Below are positions 19,723 through 27,839 of a DNA stretch of 64,000 nt, piece by piece. Origin of the DNA: Streptococcus pyogenes (GTDB lineage: Bacteria > Bacillota > Bacilli > Lactobacillales > Streptococcaceae); the NCBI RefSeq assembly GCF_002055535.1, contig NZ_LN831034.1:1116001-1180000 (forward strand), read 5' to 3'. The notes below the pieces were generated by a model, which saw nothing but the letters and a program-made list of their open reading frames with translations, was not told the origin of the DNA and did no database searches. The first letter of the stretch is position 1, and each line of letters opens with the position of its first letter. Both the position numbers and the translations under genes were made by a program.

Positions 19723-20817
19723 CTATGATGGGGCAATCTCCAAACAAAATTCCTGCCAAGGTCGCAAATCATCTAACAAACTAAGATAGTCCTCTCTGAC
19801 CTCAGCAACCACATTAGCTTTTGAACTGACCGTAAAATTTTTCAAAGCAATTTGCAGTTCTCCCTTATATCGATGATAGCGGTCATTGTCAATAATAATG
19901 CTACCTCGTTTGACCTCCTTAGATTGGTCTCTTGGAGCAATCGATTCCTGAGCATAGACTAGACGTGGCATGGTTGATCGAATCACATAATCAGATACAT
20001 CGCCACGATAACAATGCGGATAGCCAATGATTTGCTCCTCAACTTCTGTCAAATCGATGATAGGCCTAACCTTGATCGTCGTGACTGGTCTTGCTAAAGC
20101 TTGAGTACATGCTGCCAATTCTTCTTCCGAAATGAATTGGTTAGATATGAGGATATTATCAATGGTTCCTATCGCTTTCATTAATTCTACTTGCAGGCCA
20201 ATGGGCAAGTGCCTATGGTCTTCCACTGTCGGCAAGCCTTCTGCCAGTAGCCAAGGGCCTTCAGATGCTGACTGAGCGGTAATAAAAGCAGCCGTTTCAA
20301 TATCATGCTCATGATAAAAACGTGACATATCCTTAAAATGTTGCCATGACAAACCGGTAAATTCATGTGGATAAAAATTATGGCAACCAATAATATTGCT
20401 CCGTTCTGCATCTGTCGCTAGCAATGACATCAATAATTGTTTATCAGTGCTCATATTAAGTTCAATTTTAAGCCCAAAGGGATTTCTTGTTAAAGTTACA
20501 ATCTCTGCTAGAGGGAGAGCCTCGTCTAAGCGTAAGCCCGCTAACCCGAAGGCATGAGCTCGTTCAATAAGCTGATCTGACCAACCAGCTTGGCTAATAA
20601 AGCTTGGACTAACGTCAGCAATCACTCGAATGCCTAATTGATTTGCATAAGCAATGAGCTCTGCGTAGCAATGAAACATCTGGTGATCAGCTGGTGCCAG
20701 CTGTAAGAGACTCATAAACAAGCGCTTGGCTCCATAGCTATGACATAAGTCAATATAAGCTTTACTCTTGGTAACATCATACCGCTCAGGGTATAGAGAA
20801 AATCCTAAATCAACCAT
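19723..20817 (-). CDS. DUF871 / MupG-like 6-phospho-glycosidase
   Basis: A 364-residue protein of the DUF871 family: an N-terminal TIM barrel (about 1-240, beginning DLGFSLYPERY) and a small C-terminal beta domain. The staphylococcal member MupG is a 6-phospho-N-acetylmuramidase that splits MurNAc-6-phosphate-GlcNAc inside the cell. Here the gene sits between a GH1 phospho-beta-glucosidase and PTS genes, 8 nt after the GH1 stop. The barrel and placement fit an enzyme for a PTS-imported phosphorylated disaccharide. Whether the substrate is muropeptide-derived or another beta-glycoside is open. Confidence 0.75.
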   Translation of the reverse strand: MVDLGFSLYPERYDVTKSKAYIDLCHSYGAKRLFMSLLQLAPADHQMFHCYAELIAYANQLGIRVIADVSPSFISQAGWSDQLIERAHAFGLAGLRLDEALPLAEIVTLTRNPFGLKIELNMSTDKQLLMSLLATDAERSNIIGCHNFYPHEFTGLSWQHFKDMSRFYHEHDIETAAFITAQSASEGPWLLAEGLPTVEDHRHLPIGLQVELMKAIGTIDNILISNQFISEEELAACTQALARPVTTIKVRPIIDLTEVEEQIIGYPHCYRGDVSDYVIRSTMPRLVYAQESIAPRDQSKEVKRGSIIIDNDRYHRYKGELQIALKNFTVSSKANVVAEVREDYLSLLDDLRPWQEFCLEIAPS

Positions 20818-20825
20818 ATTGCCTC

Positions 20826-22226
20826 CTATTTATCAAAACCATTTGACTCGCTCAACGCCTTAAACCAGTAACCTGATTTTTTTATGGTTCGCTTTTGACT
20901 CTCTAAATCCAAAGCTACCAAACCATATCGGTTTTTATAAGCATTTAACCAAGACCAGCAATCAATAAAAGTCCACAAGAGGTAGCCTTTGCAGTTGGCT
21001 CCTTCTCCCAAAGCCTTATGAAGCTGGATAAGATGATCCTCGATAAAGGTGATGCGGTAGTCATCTTGTATCTGGCCATCTGCTAAAAAAGCTTCTTCAC
21101 CTTCGACACCCATACCATTTTCCGTGACTAGCCATTCGATGTTACCATAGTGTTCTTTTAAATTAAGGGCAATATCATAAAGTCCTGGTTCATAAATTTC
21201 CCAACCCCGGTGAGGATTGACTTTTTTACCAGGCATATCATAAGGTTCAAAATAAATATCTAAGATAAGGAGGTCCCCCTCTTGCTGTGACTTACTAGGT
21301 GCCTGAACCCGCAAAGGCTGATAATAATTAACTCCCAAAAAATCAACAGTATTGTTTTTGATAATCTCTAATTCATCAGCACTATATTGAGGTAATAAAT
21401 CAGCTTCCTCTAAAATGGAAACTAACTCTGCTGGGTAAACACCCAAAACTGATGGATCTAGGAAGGATTTGGTTTGGAAAAGCTCTGCGATTCTAGCAGC
21501 CTTGACATCTTCAGGAGCATTACTCCGAGGATAAGCAGGTGTCATGTTAAGCACAATACTAATCTTGTGGTCGGGATGAAGCTTATGACAAGCTTTGACC
21601 GCCAGTGAACTGGCCAGTTGTGTGTTGTAAGCCACTTGAACTGCTGCCTTGGCATCTACTTTACAAGGGTAGTGATAATAACCTAAATAGCCACATTCGA
21701 CTGGAACAATCGGTTCATTAAAGGTAATCCAAGTGTTTACTAAATCACCAAAAAGCTCAAAACAGGTTTTTGCGTAGGTTTCATAAGCCCAGACAGTAGC
21801 TTTGTTTTCCCAGCCACCTTTTTCTTGCAAGGCATAGGGGAGGTCAAAATGATAGAGGTTAACAATCAATTTAATACCTTGAGCAATAATGTCTTGAAAT
21901 ACTTCTCGGTAAAATGTCACCGCCTTTGGATTAACCTCCCCGACTCCTTCTGGAATCAATCGAGACCACTGGATTGAGGTCCGAAAAATCGTGTGGCCTG
22001 TTTCTTTCAAAAGGGCAATGTCACCCTTATAGTTTTCATAAAAGGTTGAGGTTTTTTCTGGACCAATTTGGTGATGAAACTTAGCTGACTCAATACTAAA
22101 CCAGTAATCCCAGTTGCTAGGTCCTTTGCCATCTCCAGGAACCGTTCCTTCGCTTTGAGGCCCAGATGTGGAACTTCCCCATAAAAAGCCATCTGGAAAT
22201 TGATAACGGTGTTTTCTTTGTTTCAT
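20826..22226 (-). CDS. 6-phospho-beta-glucosidase (GH1)
   Basis: A 466-residue retaining glycosidase of family GH1. The acid/base motif TFNEPIVP and the nucleophile motif VTENGMG are intact, as is the N-terminal FLWGSSTSGPQSEG. It would split the phosphorylated disaccharide brought in by the PTS. I use ATG 22226, which has AAGGA 8-9 nt upstream, over a GTG eight codons earlier that lies in the ribosome-site region. It is the first gene of the operon, behind a promoter overlapped by a cre. Confidence 0.92.
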   Translation of the reverse strand: MKQRKHRYQFPDGFLWGSSTSGPQSEGTVPGDGKGPSNWDYWFSIESAKFHHQIGPEKTSTFYENYKGDIALLKETGHTIFRTSIQWSRLIPEGVGEVNPKAVTFYREVFQDIIAQGIKLIVNLYHFDLPYALQEKGGWENKATVWAYETYAKTCFELFGDLVNTWITFNEPIVPVECGYLGYYHYPCKVDAKAAVQVAYNTQLASSLAVKACHKLHPDHKISIVLNMTPAYPRSNAPEDVKAARIAELFQTKSFLDPSVLGVYPAELVSILEEADLLPQYSADELEIIKNNTVDFLGVNYYQPLRVQAPSKSQQEGDLLILDIYFEPYDMPGKKVNPHRGWEIYEPGLYDIALNLKEHYGNIEWLVTENGMGVEGEEAFLADGQIQDDYRITFIEDHLIQLHKALGEGANCKGYLLWTFIDCWSWLNAYKNRYGLVALDLESQKRTIKKSGYWFKALSESNGFDK

Positions 22227-22260
22227 ATCCTTTGTCCTTTCTTTGCTCACTTCTCTTTTT

Positions 22261-22289
22261 ATTATAAGAAGAAAAACAGGTGATGTAAA
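22261..22289 (-). promoter_or_regulatory. Promoter of the GH1-PTS operon
   Basis: TTTACA (-35, 22284-22289) and TATAAT (-10, 22261-22266) are exactly 17 bp apart on the reverse strand, 35 nt before the GH1 start. Confidence 0.75.
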
Positions 22290-22297
22290 CGCTTTAA
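22284..22297. promoter_or_regulatory. cre overlapping the -35 of the PTS operon
   Basis: TGTAAACGCTTTAA matches 13 of 14 cre positions and covers the -35 hexamer, a position at which CcpA blocks polymerase binding. This predicts glucose repression of the whole operon. Confidence 0.65.
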
Positions 22298-22409
22298 AAA
22301 ATCTGTTTTTTCCTTATCATCACGGAAAATAAGTGATTTAAAGCTTGACATATTTTATTATCTTAAAGAGCCTATCTAACCTGCCCTGCTACTTCTTATC
22401 AAAACCAAG

Positions 22410-22449
22410 CCCCTATTGACAGATGCCTTAGCCTATGTTTGAATAGGGG
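22410..22449. repeat. 8-bp inverted repeat flanking the pnuC promoter
   Basis: CCCCTATT (22410-22417) and AATAGGGG (22442-22449) are exact complements. The left arm touches the -35 hexamer and the right arm the -10 and the start codon. It could be an operator (two half sites 32 bp apart) or a hairpin in any longer transcript. Confidence 0.6.
22416..22444 (+). promoter_or_regulatory. Promoter of pnuC, placed for a leaderless mRNA
   Basis: TTGACA (22416-22421) is followed after 17 bp by TTGAAT (22439-22444), with TG one base before it (extended -10). The ATG lies 6 nt further, so transcription would start at the start codon. The -10 is imperfect. Confidence 0.5.
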
Positions 22450-22450
22450 T

Positions 22451-23146
22451 ATGGCTTATTTAAACTACTTTACAAAAACCGAGTGGGCACTTTGGTTAAG
22501 CTCTGTCTTGGCCATTTTAATTAGCGCCCTTTTATTCGGTAAGCAAGCTCCCTTAGCTTTAATAGCTTCTTTGATTGGTGTGACCTCTCTCATTTTTAGT
22601 GCTAAAGCTAATCCTATTGGTCAAGGGCTCGTCATTATTTTTTCCATTATCTATGCCTATCTTTCATTACGAAACAGTTACTATGGAGAGTTAATGACCT
22701 ATCTTTTTATGACCCTCCCTATGACTATTTTTTCACTTTTTACTTGGTTAAACCATCCTTTTGAAGGGAAAAAATCACAAGTGACTATTTCACGATTAAC
22801 ACCCACTGATCGAAGATGTCTTTTCGTTTTTACTATACTGATCACTCTTATTTTCTACAGCATCTTGGCTTCTATTCAAACAGCCTATTTACTTGTCTCC
22901 ACTTTATCGATTGCCACTTCTTTCTCAGCGGTTTATCTCAGCTATAAGCGCAGCCCTTATTTTGCTTTAGCATACGGGCTCAATGATCTAGTCCTCATTC
23001 TCTTATGGATGCATGCTGCTCAAACAGATGCCAGCCAATATGCTGTGGTCATCTGCTTTGCCACCTTTCTTATTAATGATAGTTACACTTTTTATAATTG
23101 GCTAATGCTCCAACGTTACCAAGAAAAAAAGGTCAAAAAAGGATGA
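22451..23146 (+). CDS. pnuC: PnuC-family nicotinamide riboside transporter
   Basis: A polytopic membrane protein of about 231 residues with seven or so hydrophobic segments, of the PnuC type (starts MAYLNYFTKTEWALW). PnuC proteins take up nicotinamide riboside for NAD synthesis. There is no usable Shine-Dalgarno: AGGGG ends one base before the ATG. A TTG four codons earlier is even less supported. The upstream promoter would place the RNA start at the ATG itself. The gene is alone between the divergent PTS operon and a convergent small gene, with which it shares a terminator. Confidence 0.8.
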   Translation: MAYLNYFTKTEWALWLSSVLAILISALLFGKQAPLALIASLIGVTSLIFSAKANPIGQGLVIIFSIIYAYLSLRNSYYGELMTYLFMTLPMTIFSLFTWLNHPFEGKKSQVTISRLTPTDRRCLFVFTILITLIFYSILASIQTAYLLVSTLSIATSFSAVYLSYKRSPYFALAYGLNDLVLILLWMHAAQTDASQYAVVICFATFLINDSYTFYNWLMLQRYQEKKVKKG

Positions 23147-23168
23147 GGGCCTAAGCCTCATCCTTTTT
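23136..23168. terminator. Bidirectional terminator of pnuC and the 52-aa gene
   Basis: AAAAAGGATGAGG pairs with CCTCATCCTTTTT (13 bp, loop of 7). It works on either strand; both genes end within the stem. Confidence 0.9.
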
Positions 23169-23309
23169 CAATTTTTCACGTTCTAAGCGCAAACGTCTAT
23201 TGGGATTTAAAAGATTAAACAATTCTTCTAATTTCTCAGCATTCCAAACATCTGCTGCCGATACAAAATTTCCATCCTTATCCTTAAAGGATATCGGTTT
23301 ATCACCCAT
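23151..23309 (-). CDS. Conserved streptococcal 52-residue protein next to obg
   Basis: A 52-codon frame beginning MGDKPISFKDKDGNFVSAAD, with a predicted helical, charged C-terminal half (RRLRLEREKLKK). GGAGG stands 9 nt before the ATG at 23309; the longer frame to 23339 has no ribosome site. The stop lies in the shared terminator. It follows obg by 68 nt and is probably read with it. No function known to me. Confidence 0.7.
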   Translation of the reverse strand: MGDKPISFKDKDGNFVSAADVWNAEKLEELFNLLNPNRRLRLEREKLKKDEA

Positions 23310-23377
23310 AATCAGAAACCTCCATCTTAAAGATAACACACAAGAGCACTATCACACTGCTATTGTAATAGATTGCC

Positions 23378-24691
23378 TTAATCCACAAATTCAAATTCAA
23401 ACTTGCCAATACGAACAGGATCCCCATCTTTTGCTCCACGTTCACGAAGAGCTTCGTCAACCCCCATACCGCGCAATTGACGGGCAAATTTCATGATGGA
23501 CTCATCACGTTCCATATTGGTCATGACAAAGAGACGTTCTAACTTCTCACCAGACAAGACCCAAGTAGCGTCATCGTCACGTGTGATCTCAAAGTCTTTT
23601 TCAGTCTCAGCAAAGCCATAGTAAGCTTCCTCGTCCACCAGATCAGATTCATCATATAATAAGAATTCGTCTGTTTTAGCGAGTAATTCTGCCGTTGCTT
23701 CTAACAAGTTCTCTAAGCCTTGATGTGCTAGGCTTGAAATAGGGAAAATCATTGGCAAATCATCAAACTCGTCATATTGGGCAGCCAATTTTTTCTTGAA
23801 GGCTTTCAAGTTTTCTTGAGCCTCTGGTATGTCCATTTTATTAGCCACAATAATCTGTGGGCGCTCCATCAATCGCAAATTATAGGTTTCCAGCTCGTTA
23901 TTAATGGAAACATAATCTTCGTAAGGATCACGACCCTCACTAGCAGACATGTCAATCACATGAAGAATAACCCGTGTCCGCTCGATATGACGGAGGAATT
24001 GAGTTCCTAAACCAACCCCTTGGCTAGCACCTTCAATCAAACCTGGCAGATCTGCCATAGCAAAGCTATCACCTGACTTTGTACGAACCATTCCAAGATT
24101 AGGAACAATAGTGGTAAAATGATAGGCACCAATTTTCGGTTTAGCTGATGACACAACACTTAACAAGGTTGATTTCCCAACAGATGGGAATCCGACCAAG
24201 CCAACGTCAGCTAAGATTTTGAGTTCTAACTCTAACTGACGTTCCTCACCTGGCTCACCATTTTCAGCAATCTCTGGCGCAGGATTACGAGGAGTTGCAA
24301 AACGAATATTCCCACGGCCACCACGACCACCCTTAGCAATGACCACTTCTTGACCATGTTCTACTAAGTCTGTAATTACTTTTCCAGTTTCAGCATCACG
24401 AACCGTTGTCCCTTGAGGAACAAAGACAATCAAATCTTCTGCACCACGGCCGTGCATGCCTTTGGTCATACCTTTTTCACCAGATTTCGCCTTGAATTTA
24501 CGATTATACCGGAAATCCATCAAGGTACGCAAACCTTCGTCCACTCGGAAGATAACTGAGCCACCTTTACCGCCGTCTCCTCCCCAAGGACCGCCATTTG
24601 GGACGTACTTTTCACGACGAAAAGCTACCATACCATCGCCACCACGGCCTGCTTGGACACTGATTTTTGCCGTATCTAAAAACATACTCAT
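23378..24691 (-). CDS. obg: Obg/CgtA GTPase
   Basis: Obg (437 residues), an essential GTPase in late 50S ribosome assembly and stress control. It shows the glycine-rich Obg fold (about 1-158, many GGxGG stretches), the G domain with P-loop GFPSVGKST, switch DLPGLIEGA and NKMD, and the C-terminal OCT domain that marks the Gram-positive long form. The ribosome site is weak (AGAG). A second ATG two codons later is also possible. Length is normal. Confidence 0.97.
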   Translation of the reverse strand: MSMFLDTAKISVQAGRGGDGMVAFRREKYVPNGGPWGGDGGKGGSVIFRVDEGLRTLMDFRYNRKFKAKSGEKGMTKGMHGRGAEDLIVFVPQGTTVRDAETGKVITDLVEHGQEVVIAKGGRGGRGNIRFATPRNPAPEIAENGEPGEERQLELELKILADVGLVGFPSVGKSTLLSVVSSAKPKIGAYHFTTIVPNLGMVRTKSGDSFAMADLPGLIEGASQGVGLGTQFLRHIERTRVILHVIDMSASEGRDPYEDYVSINNELETYNLRLMERPQIIVANKMDIPEAQENLKAFKKKLAAQYDEFDDLPMIFPISSLAHQGLENLLEATAELLAKTDEFLLYDESDLVDEEAYYGFAETEKDFEITRDDDATWVLSGEKLERLFVMTNMERDESIMKFARQLRGMGVDEALRERGAKDGDPVRIGKFEFEFVD

Positions 24692-24723
24692 ACTTTTTTT
24701 ATTCTCTAACTTTCTTTTACTTT

Positions 24724-24745
24724 AAAAAAACGCCTTTCAGCGTTT
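24724..24745 (-). terminator. Terminator after the DUF4044 gene
   Basis: AAACGC and GCGTTT form a 6-bp stem with a run of seven T on the reverse strand, between the 42-aa gene and obg. Confidence 0.7.
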
Positions 24746-24747
24746 CC

Positions 24748-24876
24748 TTACATTAATACTGATAGGGCACTCGCAATAAGCCCGCCAACAGTTACAAGAA
24801 CCATTAGGATAACAACAAACATTGTCACTTTTTCAAAGGTTGTTTTTTTGCGAGGTCCATTTTCTCCAAATGCCAC
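24748..24876 (-). CDS. DUF4044 small membrane protein
   Basis: A 42-residue protein with a charged start (segment GENGPRKKTTFEKVT) and a single membrane helix (about 19-41) ending at the C terminus. It matches the DUF4044 family that is common in streptococci. The start is GTG, with GAGG 8 nt upstream; an overlapping ATG is out of frame. An extended -10 lies further up. It precedes obg on the same strand with a terminator in between. Function unknown. Confidence 0.8.
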   Translation of the reverse strand: MAFGENGPRKKTTFEKVTMFVVILMVLVTVGGLIASALSVLM

Positions 24877-25117
24877 ATTAAATACCTCATCTATTGATTT
24901 TTCTTCTTATATCTTAACATGAAAGATCGTTTTAGGCAAATATCAGATGAATATTTACGCTATGTAGGCTATTACTGAGTATTGTATCTTGTGAATTTCA
25001 TATGAATATGATACATTAGCATTTGCAAAATAATGTTACAGATAAAAACCTCCTCGTCTGGTGAACTGCACCCCAAAAGTTAGACACAAAATCTAACGAT
25101 TGGGGTGCTATTTTTTT

Positions 25118-25633
25118 ATGAAATTTAATCAAGAAACGAAAGTTAAGATTTATGAGTTACGGCAAATGGGAGAGTCCATTAAATCCATATCAAAAAAGTT
25201 TGATATGGCAGAATCCGATCTCAAATATATGATTCGCTTGATTGATAGGTATGGGGTAACCATTGTTCAAAAATGTAAGAATCATTATTATTCTCCAGAA
25301 CTGAAGCAAGAGATAATAAATAAAGTCCTGATTGACGGCCAATCTCAGAAACAAACATCCTTAGATTATGCTTTACCAACTTCTAGTATGCTCTCAAGGT
25401 GGATAGCGCAATACAAGAAAAACGGTTATACTATTCTTGAAAAACCAAGAGGGAGACCGAGTAAGATGGGGCGTAAACGTAAGAAAAATTTGGAAGAGAT
25501 GACAGAGGTTGAACGTCTTCAGAAGGAATTAGAATACCCTAGAGCGGAGAATGCTGTGCTAAAAAAGCTGAGAGAATACCGCTTGAGGGACGAAGCAAAA
25601 CTCAAAGAGCAACAGAAATCATTCAAGCATTAA
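25118..25633 (+). CDS. IS3-family transposase OrfA (helix-turn-helix protein)
   Basis: A 171-residue protein with two helix-turn-helix regions (about 10-50 and 60-110), a basic stretch GRKRKK and a C-terminal leucine-zipper-like segment (RLQKELEY...LKKLREYRL). It binds the IS ends. The start ATG at 25118 follows GGGGTG; an upstream TTG is less likely. Within the zipper a proline (EYPRAENA) stands where related elements usually have leucine, which could weaken dimerisation. The slippery sequence at 25561 allows a fused OrfAB. Confidence 0.85.
   Translation: MKFNQETKVKIYELRQMGESIKSISKKFDMAESDLKYMIRLIDRYGVTIVQKCKNHYYSPELKQEIINKVLIDGQSQKQTSLDYALPTSSMLSRWIAQYKKNGYTILEKPRGRPSKMGRKRKKNLEEMTEVERLQKELEYPRAENAVLKKLREYRLRDEAKLKEQQKSFKH
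25561..25567 (+). promoter_or_regulatory. Programmed -1 frameshift site A-AAA-AAG
   Basis: The heptamer AAAAAAG is placed in the OrfA frame as A AAA AAG. A slip by -1 enters the OrfB frame, which is open from there to 26460, giving the OrfAB transposase. Confidence 0.8.
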
Positions 25634-25653
25634 GGAATCAATTTCCCTTAGAG

Positions 25654-26460
25654 ATGCTACTTGAAATCCTTGATTTATCACGCTCCACCTATTACTATCA
25701 AGTGAAGCGACTAGCTCAAGGAGATAAGGATATAGAACTAAAGCATGTGATTCGAGAGATTTATGATGAGCATAAAGGTAATTACGGTTATCGTCGTATT
25801 CATATGGAGTTGCGTAACCGAGGATTTGTGGTCAATCATAAAAAAGTTCAACGTCTCATGAAAGTCATGGGCCTAGCAGCCCGCATTCGTCGGAAGCGCA
25901 AGTATTCTTCTTACAAAGGAGAGGTTGGTAAGAAGGCTGATAATCTGATTAAACGTCACTTCGAAGGCTCTAAACCTTACGAAAAATGTTACACTGATGT
26001 GACGGAGTTTGCCCTACCTGAAGGGAAGCTTTATCTATCGCCAGTTTTTGATAGCTATAACTGTGAGATTATTGATTTCACTCTGTCTCGGTCTCCTAAC
26101 TTGAAACAGGCTCAAACCATGCTTGAGAAGACTTTTCCAGCGGATTCATACAGCGGAACTATTCTTCATAGTGACCAGGGGTGGCAATACCAACACCAGT
26201 CCTACCATGATTTTTTAGAGTCTAAAGGTATTCTGCCATCCATGTCCCGCAAAGGGAATAGCCCGGATAACGGCATGATGGATTCCTTCTTTGGCATTCT
26301 CAAATCTGAAATGTTTTATGGACTCGAGACAACTTATCAATCACTTGACAAGCTTGAAGAAGCTATTACAGATTACATTTTTTACTACAACAACAAACGA
26401 ATTAAAGCAAAACTAAAAGGACTTAGTCCTGTCCAATACAGAACTAAATCCTTTCAATAA
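25654..26460 (+). CDS. IS3-family transposase OrfB (DDE integrase domain)
   Basis: A 268-residue catalytic part with the retroviral-integrase (rve) fold. The N-terminal HTH_21 region (HKGNYGYRRIHMELRNRG) is followed by the DDE residues: Asp in CYTDVTEF, Asp in LHSDQGWQY and Glu in the FFGILKSEMF segment. All three are present, so the enzyme looks functional. In the cell it is probably made as an OrfAB fusion by -1 frameshifting; the open frame continues upstream of this ATG. Confidence 0.9.
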   Translation: MLLEILDLSRSTYYYQVKRLAQGDKDIELKHVIREIYDEHKGNYGYRRIHMELRNRGFVVNHKKVQRLMKVMGLAARIRRKRKYSSYKGEVGKKADNLIKRHFEGSKPYEKCYTDVTEFALPEGKLYLSPVFDSYNCEIIDFTLSRSPNLKQAQTMLEKTFPADSYSGTILHSDQGWQYQHQSYHDFLESKGILPSMSRKGNSPDNGMMDSFFGILKSEMFYGLETTYQSLDKLEEAITDYIFYYNNKRIKAKLKGLSPVQYRTKSFQ

Positions 26461-26508
26461 TTATTTGTCCAACTTTTTGGGGTCAGTACTGACCGGGGAG
26501 GTTTCTTT

Positions 26509-27243
26509 TTATAGTGAGCTCTGACAATAAGGTGCCAGGCTCTGCAATTCCTCAGGCGTCAGGCGCCTAAACTCCCCTTCTGCAAGGCTAGGGTCTAGTT
26601 TTAATGGTCCCATGCTGAGACGCTGTAAGTCAAGCACTTCCTTTCCACAGGCTGCTACCATGCGTTTCACCTGATGGAATTTTCCTTCTTGTATGGTAAT
26701 TTTAACCAAACTTGTTTGCTGCTGTAAATCACTAGCAAGCACTTCTAAATGAGCAGGTAGGCACTGGTGATCCTTTAAGGAAATACCTCTAGCAAAATAA
26801 TCTTTATCAGCTTCAGTCATGATGCCTGCTACTTTAGCCAAGTACTCTTTCGTAACATGTTTTTTAGGGGATAAAAGGTCATGGGCTAGTTGTCCATTAT
26901 TGGTCAAGAGCAAAAGTCCACGGGTATCCTTATCTAACCTACCCACAGGAAAAACTGCTTTTTGCCTAGCCGTGTCATCTAACAACTCCATAACAGTAGC
27001 CTGCTGTCTGTCCTGGGTTGCTGACACATACCCTGACGGCTTGTTTAACAGGTAATAAACAAAGGATTCATAGACCAAGGGCGTGCCTTGATACGTCACC
27101 AAATCCTTGTATTCATCAATGTGTGCTTTGGCAGAGGTTTCAACCTTTTGATTGACGAAAATAGCCTTCTTTTTTAAGAGAAGTTTGACTTGGCTCCTAG
27201 TTCCAACACCAGTTGCCACTAAAAATTTATCTAAGCGCATCAT
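26509..27243 (-). CDS. rsuA: 16S rRNA pseudouridine synthase RsuA family
   Basis: A 244-residue protein with an N-terminal S4 RNA-binding domain (about 1-60) and a pseudouridine-synthase domain. The motif GRLDKDTRGLLLLTNNG holds the catalytic Asp104. By family it modifies U516 of 16S rRNA. Either of two adjacent ATG codons may start; the second is better spaced from AAGGG. Its transcription terminator, immediately downstream, has been split by the IS. Confidence 0.9.
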   Translation of the reverse strand: MMRLDKFLVATGVGTRSQVKLLLKKKAIFVNQKVETSAKAHIDEYKDLVTYQGTPLVYESFVYYLLNKPSGYVSATQDRQQATVMELLDDTARQKAVFPVGRLDKDTRGLLLLTNNGQLAHDLLSPKKHVTKEYLAKVAGIMTEADKDYFARGISLKDHQCLPAHLEVLASDLQQQTSLVKITIQEGKFHQVKRMVAACGKEVLDLQRLSMGPLKLDPSLAEGEFRRLTPEELQSLAPYCQSSL

Positions 27244-27354
27244 AACCCTTTCAAAGAAAATTCATTATTAAGTATAACATAAAAAAACAGTAGTTTCATG
27301 ACTGTAAGCGCTTAATATATTATAATAGGCTTATAGAAACGAGGAGATTAACTT

Positions 27355-27720
27355 ATGACTATTTATTCTCACACTTATGAAACCCGTCCCAATCATTCGG
27401 CTAAAGCCATGGGCTCAGGAACGCTGAATGTCCTAGCTACTCCTGCTCTTGTTGCTTTTATGGAAAATGCTTCTTACTTATTTGCCCAAGAACAGCTCGA
27501 CAGTGACTTTACAACGGTTGGCAGCGAGATAGCTATCCAACATTTGGCAGCTTCAGCCATTGGAGATCCTGTTACAATTATCATTACAGCCCTTAAAGAA
27601 GAAGGCCGAAAATACGATTTCCGCTTGGAAGCTTTTGTGGGAGAACAACTCATTGGAAAAGCCTGTCATACTAGAGTTAGGGTGAACAGTAAACATTTTA
27701 TGGCCAAAGTAGCGGAGTAA
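27355..27720 (+). CDS. Hot-dog thioesterase (FlK-like)
   Basis: A 121-residue single-domain hot-dog protein. The segments TPALVAFMENAS and QHLAASAIGDPV match the fluoroacetyl-CoA thioesterase-like family, in which Thr, Glu and His residues of these segments form the active site. The true substrate here is unknown; acyl-CoA clean-up is likely. GAGGAG precedes the ATG. The gene stands alone with a terminator behind and a possible extended promoter with TATAAT at 27321-27326. Confidence 0.8.
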   Translation: MTIYSHTYETRPNHSAKAMGSGTLNVLATPALVAFMENASYLFAQEQLDSDFTTVGSEIAIQHLAASAIGDPVTIIITALKEEGRKYDFRLEAFVGEQLIGKACHTRVRVNSKHFMAKVAE

Positions 27721-27733
27721 AACAAAAGAAAAG

Positions 27734-27776
27734 AACCAAAAAGGTAAGCAATCCCTAAGTGCTTACCTTTTTGGTT
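27734..27776. terminator. Bidirectional terminator after the thioesterase gene
   Basis: AACCAAAAAGGTAAGCA pairs with TGCTTACCTTTTTGGTT (17 bp). It separates the thioesterase gene from the convergent MFS gene. Confidence 0.88.
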
Positions 27777-27839
27777 ATCTCAATCAATAAAATAGCTTTG
27801 TGAGTGAAAGTAACTCAAATACTAACACCCATCTCTTTG

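Larger units (their letters stand above)
25062..26490 (+). mobile_element. IS3-family insertion sequence (IS150-like group)
   Basis: A complete element of about 1.43 kb. Terminal inverted repeats begin near 25062 (TGAACTGCACCCCAAAAG) and end near 26490 (the reverse complement reads AGTACTGACCCCAAAAAG), with GTTRGACA following in both; they match well but with small differences. Two frames, orfA and orfB, overlap with a -1 frameshift signal, as in IS3 elements. Flanking bases form the two arms of a former terminator hairpin, so the element sits inside it. Exact ends and target duplication are not certain to the base. Confidence 0.88.

Noticed and set aside
22439..22450. TTG start of pnuC four codons upstream
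   Set aside because: No ribosome site before it, and it lies in the predicted -10; the ATG fits homologues better.
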